Assembly (NCBI RefSeq): GCF_963678635.1 | Contig: NC_087064.1 | Location: 12,803,989-12,867,988, forward strand | Reading direction: 5' to 3' | DNA length: 64,000 nt | From: Symsagittifera roscoffensis | Lineage: Eukaryota; Xenacoelomorpha; Acoela; Convolutidae | Part shown: positions 10,201 through 17,500 of the stretch, one piece after another | Layout of the letters: every line of letters starts with the position of its first letter | Position numbering within the stretch: position 1 is the stretch's first letter | Notes under the pieces: model-generated | Databases searched by the model: none | Seen by the model: the letters and a program-made list of their open reading frames with translations, nothing else | Told to the model about the DNA's origin: nothing | Made by a program: the position numbers and the translations under genes

Positions 10201-11253
10201 ACTGGCAATCGCAAACGCACAGGCATGAGGTACAACAGGTACGGGGATGACTTCTTGATCGATAAGATACAGCCAGACAAATTGGGCGAGGAATTACTGA
10301 AGGCAGGCGAACTGGAAGCTGGAGAGGAATGGCAGGTCATTGACGATGGTGGTCATTATCCGCAGGATGATTACTCGACGCCAGAAGTAGAAACGGATCT
10401 CGAACAGAGTGAGATAGAGAGGAGGGAGAACACGAACTTGAGGATTCTAGAGTGGATGCGTGATGTCAAAGACGAGAGCCGCGAAGGACAAAGCATTCAG
10501 CAAGTCGATGTATCAGCAGCAAATTACATGAAGACAGAGGACCCTCTTTTCGGATGGACGGCAACAGACAGGCCACTGGACATTCCTCAGGACAATTCAG
10601 ACCCGACAACATCGACGGGGACGTCGATAAATATTTTTGTCCGGGGAGTGGGGGTAGGACTTACCCACACCAAAAATTTGATGATAAAGAAGCTCAAGGA
10701 AGTGAGAGAAACGAGCGAATTGGAACTGGAGGAAGAAGAGCCAGAGCCTACTATAGGTCGGAATTTCAAAACGAAATTCGAAATACCCAATGAATACTCG
10801 GAGAACATCATGATAACAGATAGCGACTTCATCCTGTCAAACAGGACCAGCGCGATCTGCATCACGGCGGACATGAGTTTCAAATCAAGATTGGAAGCTG
10901 ACTTCAAAAGAGAGTACCAGAATGTAGAGTTTCTGTTCAGACAGAGACCAGGACTGGGAGGGATGGCAGCGCTTCCACCGTCAGTGGCACAAGTCCCGGG
11001 CAAATATCTGTGCTTCCTAGTAACGAGGGTCAATGACAGGAACACAATTGATCCCGAACACGTGATATTGGCACTAACAAGATTACGAGACTTCATGATT
11101 GAAAGAGGGATAACAGAGGTCTCAATGCCGGTGTATGACCCAAACAGGGGCAAACTGAGCCCAAGGGAATTGTACGCTATCCTACATGTGGTCTTTGCAG
11201 AGACTGAGATAATGGTGTATCTTCATAAGAAGTACTACTTGAGCATCGCCTGA
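7219..11253 (+). CDS. Pol segment: RNase H, long acidic insert, integrase, GPY/F module and C-terminal macrodomain-like domain
   Basis: The frame lies -1 relative to the preceding segment and is the same frame as gag. Its first codon is GTG, so it is not an independent AUG start. RNase H spans about residues 25-150 (YVLDTDAS, AEMFAVV, LRVDNRAL, NADSLSKK). Residues about 155-560 are a highly acidic, low-complexity insert. Integrase follows: an HHCC zinc finger at about 575-614, then a catalytic triad Asp641, Asp700 (QSDNGKAF), Glu736 (GLVERQN), with exactly 35 residues between the last two. A GPY/F module lies at about 873-909 (WRGPFMITEV, HYENLKPH). After a second acidic linker, residues about 1195-1344 resemble a macrodomain of the OARD1/TARG1 group: the pattern DSDF, CITADMS, LEADFKREY, YLCFLVTR, GITEVSMP and VFAETEIMVYL matches in order. 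The conserved catalytic Lys is Arg and the GCGLD loop is absent. Confidence 0.92.
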   Translation: MEQRSRRVIPEVKKELCEAPVLGMPTEKGMYVLDTDASVVAISGILHQEQEWNGKTVLRPIAYGSKVLSDTEMKYGAPKAEMFAVVTFVEKYRAYLGSEPFKLRVDNRALSWLKTYSMDQSYIGRWIVRLDGYNMIIEHRTRDKHQNADSLSKKTEFYERQEQREADRPEIKDGFSFMDKETYDSLPLTRWLDNSGKPIEDHPELPKEPPEKTILRKSKRIPIEIILKSKIVKETLKAKGYDLNQVEAGTAQIDDDLMRLLEKLSDDKPVIQEKGTEKPEFTILRRKETVNDTDSSRGSVTDSEDVVRSLVDKIPEDILEQTRVRKKKVTFKEDTEHLGPGQESGECSRFTEEGTGEGKLSGEREGWDEDSDESSENQDSLCMILAEEKTRHHDRELQTDPSSGTYNLEIQEIRGGEELERIAVSRKPYRELSCNSNVRTNLVPEDDMKIVKRMICVKLSDDIHKPGEMNGQMMALKEHVKARYRLSDLIRAQKNDKMTSNLSKWIQSGVKEKGELEEDSYKILSQFYKEKKDLLYHTADGVVACKRKDEEKILHKHNLIILPQLYQTEVLFRSHDQMGHQGIDKVQQRILHRFDWPGMRKACERWVNACLACLQVKDPRKMKFPLKSVESSEFNEVVQIDHQKICMTESGYNQILVIIDHFTKLAEAVPCQTASAEETCDHLITHWISRYGCPMTFQSDNGKAFVGDLTKELMKRSHIAQAHSTTYHPQTNGLVERQNRTLVNMLRVYCSRYMTDWDKYLPQVVGAYNSTQHSTTGISPFMMLTGRERAMPLTFFYPEYEGKRTSPQAYVKEAIKRQQELNELCRRNTAQAQMRQRRKYDEKILRAKPYEVGQYVWVFQNVIPPKGTKKLLKKWRGPFMITEVHQQGRFYRLSTGRAAHYENLKPHVPSPEDWCIPKDMEGLEYLVVEPACEVNEKGTREKNDGNENLSLDDNEKIGVKSDAGSFVEEDWNDPEQDEVPKWMEPDRTTPPETRTGNRKRTGMRYNRYGDDFLIDKIQPDKLGEELLKAGELEAGEEWQVIDDGGHYPQDDYSTPEVETDLEQSEIERRENTNLRILEWMRDVKDESREGQSIQQVDVSAANYMKTEDPLFGWTATDRPLDIPQDNSDPTTSTGTSINIFVRGVGVGLTHTKNLMIKKLKEVRETSELELEEEEPEPTIGRNFKTKFEIPNEYSENIMITDSDFILSNRTSAICITADMSFKSRLEADFKREYQNVEFLFRQRPGLGGMAALPPSVAQVPGKYLCFLVTRVNDRNTIDPEHVILALTRLRDFMIERGITEVSMPVYDPNRGKLSPRELYAILHVVFAETEIMVYLHKKYYLSIA
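10801..11250 (+). other. Macrodomain-like C-terminal domain of pol (catalytically degenerate)
   Basis: Residues about 1195-1344 of the pol ORF follow the strand-helix order of ADP-ribose-binding macrodomains of the OARD1/TARG1 (ALC1-like) type. The likely nucleotide-binding start is DSDFILS. The segment ADMSFKSRLEADFKREY corresponds to the family segment with a bound-ligand glycine and the FKKKF-like helix. LVTRVND corresponds to the LVTK strand, and TEVSMPVYD to the strand before the glycine-rich loop. Known TARG1-type enzymes use a Lys in the LVTK/LITK strand and an Asp in the GCGLD loop; here these are Arg and missing. I infer a binding or structural role rather than de-ADP-ribosylation. 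A profile search would decide. Confidence 0.7.
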
Positions 11254-11507
11254 GTCGGGTACATGGGGGTATCGAGTCGGGTGTGAGGGAGGAGTCTTGA
11301 GTTAGGTACTGGGGTGCGGCGCAGGTAAAGGGATCTTAAAGATATGATTGGCATGACAATTAAATTTTAAAACGAGTTAACGGTGCTAAAACATAAAATG
11401 AATCTGCATGCTTTTAAGGGAATTCCAATTGAATTGTTTTAAGTGATATGAAAATGATAAGATTTTAACCATACTGGTAAAAGGGGGAACAGCCGGTTAG
11501 GAGTGTC
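11254..11507 (+). other. Spacer between pol and the 2600-codon ORF, with a possible 3' splice site
   Basis: The spacer is 254 bp without a gene. It contains an AT-rich stretch (11,340-11,475), a short purine tract (AAAAGGGGGAAC, 11,479-11,490) and the sequence CCGGTTAG/GAG whose AG at 11,499-11,500 could act as a 3' splice site. The downstream frame is open from 11,481 (after TAA 11,478-11,480). A spliced, env-like mRNA is therefore possible. Confidence 0.4.
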
Positions 11508-14500
11508 GTGATCTTGAGTTATAAGAAGAATACAGAGGGGAGGTACTACAGGCACAATCGGCTGGACTGGAGTACGGAGCAGAAAGCTAGGAGAGACTGC
11601 TTTCATGATGCAGCCTGGGTGCAGTACTTGGCGCCACCCCGGGTACCAGAAGGTGCGGTTCATCTAATCGTAGGGGACAGCCTGGTGCGGGTGTTGACCC
11701 GGATCCGATCGCACTGGCAGACGGGAATCTTGAGTTTCGCTGGAGCTGCCACGCCACAGATGTTGGCAACGCTTGACATGCTGGGGATGACCAAAGTATA
11801 CACGGTGACCCTGATGGTCGGGACCAACGATGTATCAAGGGGTGAAGCGAGGAAAATAACAAGGCTGCACGATAAGGTGAGCTGCCTTCTTGAGGAACTG
11901 AGGATTCAGATGGACCCCATCCTGTTGACGATATGTACTGTCCCCTACAACATGATGTTTGATAAGCACGCCTTGGAGATGAACGAGAAGGTGCGGAACC
12001 TAAACAAGGTGATAAGAGACATCCACCGGAAGAGTGTGCTCCCTGTCAGACTGTTGGACGTGGCAGAGCGCATGGAGAAAGAGGGATTCCCTGAAGACAC
12101 CTCCAGTGATGGAATCCATTTTGATAGACCGAGGGGAGCAGAGTGGCTAAACGACGTCTTCCAAGAACACATAAATGCGCTGGAGGCGGATCTGCTAGAG
12201 ACAGCCCAATTCACATTAGGACCACCTCCGAACCCACCATTCCTTGCCTCAAGGGCCTTGTCTGGTCGCTTGGGACCGAGAGTTGACACTAGAGACAGTT
12301 CAAGGAGCAGCCAGACCAGATTGCAGAGTGCCACGCCAATGGAGTCTGAGGAGGTGACGTCATCAACACCTCCAAGCTCGGCGATATCCTCAGTGGTAGT
12401 GGCAGAGAGCAAACGGGAAAATAAGTCTATGGAGACCGCTCGCTTGAGATATCCTGAGAAGGTGAAAGAACTGGATCTAGAGAGTTTGGAATGCAGGCAA
12501 GAATTGGCGGAAACCCTGGGGATCGAACGAGTGTCACACGAGGATTTGAATAGGCATCATTGCGTCGACTGGTTGAAAGCTCATGAGGCGCACTTCTCGA
12601 GAGCGAAGTTGATGGAGACCACAGACCTGACTGGAATTCCCACAAAAGCGATCATGGGACCCATTAACTACAGACCTCTCAAGCTGCTGGGGAGTCCTGG
12701 ACTTATAGCAGAACCTCCCAAGCACCGAACTAGCATCGCCAGGATCAGGTTGGCAACCCCGGCACAGTTGAAGGTGGTAGACAAGCTACTCAATCCGGGA
12801 GGAACGGGATTGCCAGATGCCGCTTACGAAGGCTCGAAATTGGCGGAAGATCCCAGGTACGGGAAGCCCTGTGGGAGTACCCAGCTGGCCAAAACCCTGG
12901 CAGTTTATGATAGAGCAGATCCAGCTGCTGCGAGAGTAGTCATTGTGGCGGGATCAGACTTCGAAGGAACGTCTCCCAAGTTGTTCTGGCCGGAGACTTT
13001 GATATACTTTTTGCCAGGAGCTGAATTAAATCAGATGTTAACTCTGGTAGTGGCAATAAAGTCGGAGATGCCCTGTGAACCTGAGCTGCTGTTGTTTGCA
13101 GGGATGAATGATCACCTGCATGCAATGGGACTTCTTGAGCAACTAAAGGGCGATGAAATTCCGACATCGAGGAAGATATGGGAAGCCATTCAAGCGTTGT
13201 TTGCGGCGATGAATGAAGTGCAAGAGAATGTTGTCTCGAGATTCGGGTCCAAGACGAAGGTGGTGTTTACCACATCCCCTGGATACGCGAATATGCCACC
13301 CGCCCTACAGTTCGTGTACGCGGTCTTGATCCTGATAGCAGAAGGGAATGAATGGCGGATTCTAATGGCAGCTCCCAATCGGGAGTTGGAGCCATCGAAC
13401 CTGAGGCTTCGCAAGTCAGAATTGGCGGCGGCATGGGCGGACATATCTCATGCACTGAGGGGCTTTTATGGACTAGCCGACATCCTGATCGTATTAGACG
13501 AGGTGCTCTTGCTAGAGATATCGAACTTTGCCAGGCAACTCAAGTTCAGCCCAGTCATCGGGGACGATCACCCGGCGATAAGCAAATTAACGGCCAGCCT
13601 GTGGTTTCGGAGTATGGATGTGAAGATCACAAACTCCACCAGCAAGTCTAGAGGTCCCAGTAACGAGAGAAGAAATGTGGCCGAGACGGAAAAGCAATTA
13701 GGATCGTTGAAATATCGTTTGACTCAAGAGAATGGCTGGTGGCCATTTTTGACACCAAGGCTGGAGAACGCCACGAATAAGACAAGGGAGGAAGCACCAC
13801 TCCTCGTGAAACAAGTCTGGAGTTTTCTAGAGAAGCAACTGGAGCTGGCCGAACTAAGAGACATGACGGTGGCTAGATTTGTCTCGGCCGCCAATGAAGT
13901 GACGATTGGAGGGTTCTGGAGAGAGCACGCCAAAGGCGAATTGAAGACTAGGAGGGATTACGAGATTCTCAAGTTCTTGAGTCCTTGCTGGGAGAAGGAA
14001 TTCTTGGCAGGAATATTCGGTACCACGGCGACTATCTTTGGAGCCTTCGTGCAGGAGATACTGGGCATGCCCATCAGCCTGCTCTTGGCCCTGTATTTGG
14101 TCTACCCCAGATACTTGTTCAACATGGGCCCAGCATACATGTTTAGTCGGGGAGTAGAGACACTTCGAGTTGATGGGTACCTGGCACTAGTACTCTTGAC
14201 CCATGGGGAATTGGTGTCGTTTCATCGATTAATGGAATATGGAGAGCCTCTGTCTATGGGGAGAGTCCACACGAGCATTGAAACCAGCTCCTACAAGTGT
14301 GCCGCAGGGTTGAAGACGTTGCTAGTACAATACCTCATGATGCAAAATCGGCACATGACGGGTGAAGATGAGAATCCAACTTCGAGAGAAGAATGGAAGA
14401 AGACGAACAGAGGGATGCCTCTGCTGACGGACCTATGCCTGGCAATGAGGTCGGACCCAATGGGGATAATCCGGGGCCTAGAGGAGGTGGTGACCTGCAT

Positions 14501-17500
14501 TTATGGTCCAGCAGTGACGTACGCGTTCCCAGACCCCCTGGTGACAACGTATCGTCACTCTGTAACGCACTTGAGCCTTATCAGTATACTGGATGGGACA
14601 GCGTTAAATTGGTGTCAGCAGGAAGTGCTCAGAGGGCGAATGAGCAACACGGTACTCTTTGGAAAGGTGAAAGATGCCGAGCTAATAGTGTACAACTTCA
14701 AGGGGCAAATGCAATGTAGAATGGGAGGCAAGCGAGAGGGTCCCATCGAAATGTATCCCAAATTCTGGAACTTGAACCCATTGACGGCGGACGGACGAGA
14801 AATCTTGAGAATTCCTGCCTGGAAGGAGTGCTTCGCACTGGTGAAGAGGGAGCTGGAGACCATAATGGAGAAAGAAATCCTCCCAGCCACCATGCCTGAG
14901 TTCCCAATAGTCAGGAGGATGACCTTAGGAATGAATAGTCCCTTGGTAGTTCCCTCCATAATGGCGAGGATGACGACGGAGGAAATGCAGAAGGATTTCA
15001 CTGATGGCTGGGACCCCCTGTTCATTGGCTACACGGCGGCGGTCTACTTCCATACCAGCGAGATGAAGGTAAATTCGTGGACGACGCAAGCGAAAAAGAG
15101 TAGAGGTTCGCAGCCCCCAGGGTATGAGGTGCGGAAGGTCTTGAGAACCCTAGAGAAGGAGGGACTTGAGAACATGTTACCCATATGGGATGATGGCAGG
15201 ATGATCGTGATGGAGGGGCACGTCGCACTGGTGGACGACATGAAATTTGCCACGAGAAAATATAAGGCGCCCTATGGCTTGGAACAGGTGGAAATAAGAC
15301 AGGAAGGAACAGAACTAGATGCAGCAGGTCAACTGCATGTAGCACTGACGGAATACAAAAAGCTGGATCCTACGACACCATCACCACTGTCCGTGGACAC
15401 ACCTGGAGACAAGAGGAGCGGACCCGTCGAGGACCGATTTAAGAAAATTCTCGAGAGAAGGAGACATGAGTCAGAAGAAGAGAGTATGGATGAAACTCTC
15501 AGTGAAGCCGGTGAAGACATGGAAGTGGGGAATACGCCTGAACCAGGGCCATCAGGGGAGGAGCGCACCACTCAAGAGCTGTTGAAAGACTTGAGCGAGG
15601 AGAATTGGGCAGATACTGCCACACCACCCCTGATTCCGTCTCCCCGGAAGGATCTGGAATTGCCATTGGCAAGTGAGACCTTCAATATGGGGATGATACT
15701 CTTGAGCTCGGAGGAAAGGGAAAAGAACACTTTCGAAGGGAACAGGGACATATCCCTGGGATCACTGAAGGACGATGCTTGGCAGGAGTTCTTGGAAGAA
15801 TTCAATCAAGAAGTGGGCAGCGAGACGACGCTGGACAAATTCAAGAAGGAACTGTGGGACACAGTCGTAAGATTTGGAGAACCGCTTCTGATAGGAACGG
15901 GCCTAGATGAGAAGGCGAGAAAAGAGCTACTGAGCAAGCTGGTAGAGCTGAGGAATTCACGATCGAAGACTAGAGAAGAAAAATGTGAGGACAGCTCTAC
16001 TCGGAGACAAAAAACTGTAGATAAAATGGTTGATGATATAAAAAGGGATAAGGTTGGGACTAGTAATATGATTAAAAGTACTAATATCCTTAAGGCTCGA
16101 GCAGGGGGGAGGCAAGAGTTGGAAGGAGTGGATGGAGAGGTCGAATCGGTGATGGTAGCCACAACACCCTCAAGTAGAGATGTGAAGACTCGCAAGAGGA
16201 AGAGAGAAGTGGAAGGATTGGGTAGTCTTTCAGTGGATGCTGTTTCGGAAGGAAACTTGAGAGAGACGGCGCCCATGGTTTTGGCTAGATGCAAGACGGC
16301 GGCATACAAGAGCAGCTCGGAACTCAGAAGACCACTTGAAGTAGAGAGGGAAATAGAGGTTTCCACCAGTTCGACATCGGAGGAAGACTTCAAGCCTCAG
16401 AAGATAAACGTGAAGAGAGGTTCAACGAACGGACAGACATGGGAAGTAGATGTCGGCAAAGAATGGATCTCGAAGGCACACCAGGCCACGGGCAAGCGAG
16501 TGACAAGTGATCCATTGGAAAGGAACAAGACGAGGAACACCTCCCGGACGTGGTGGGTGGCCCTTGAAACATTGAAAGAAATGGAGGACTGCTGGAAGAA
16601 GTTGGACAGTGGAGTAGCTCGCAAGCGACGTAATTGGGCCACCCAGCAAAAGGCCGAGGTTAATAGAATAGAAATGGCAAGTCATCTGAAGAGGTCCTGG
16701 CAGAGTTTGTTGAAGGATCATTTTGAAGAAGCAATGAGGACACCCTCATCAGCACCACCATTAATGGCGAATCCCTTCGTTAGAACTGCAGGACAATTAA
16801 TGTTCACCGGGAATCTGGTGGGGATAGAGCTGGAAACACTGACCTCGTATGACAGGCTGAAGTTGGGAAGCAAGAAACTAGATGTGTATCAGGCACTGAT
16901 GCAACACGTAGCCAGGGACAACTCAGGCTTGAGCCTGGCCAGAAGAAAGGATGCCACGTGTTTCTTGAGACGGATAATGTCGATGATGTCTGATAGCACC
17001 ATCCTGGCATGCCAACAGAGAGCAAGCGTAAGCAAAACCATGGAAAAAAGAGTCTCAACGGTCATCTTGAACGTGTATCAGAGCACAGGAATAGAAAAGG
17101 AAGAGGGTTCCAGACTATCCCTAGAGAACCATAGGAAGCTAGACGAGGTACGGAGGTTTTATAATAAGAAGTTCGAAGAAGAACATGATGTTCACCGTAA
17201 CCTGGCCTCGTCAGAGCAGTACTCGAGAATCAGCGAGAAGGGGGAATACCAATATGTGTCTGGAGTGATGGGAATGGCCTACAACCCCTTCTTAGACTCG
17301 GAAGCTGGAGGCGCCCACAGGAACCATGAGGTAGCGGAGCTACTGAAGTTTTGGACAGAAAGAATAATGGAAATAGACGCGGTGGAAAAAGAGGGGCCGA
17401 GCCTGGGCCTGATTCTTGAGAAAACACCAGAGGTGGTGAGCATACCGCGTTCAAACAAGAGAGTTGAAGTGAACATGGGCGATGGAAATGGCTTGTTAAC

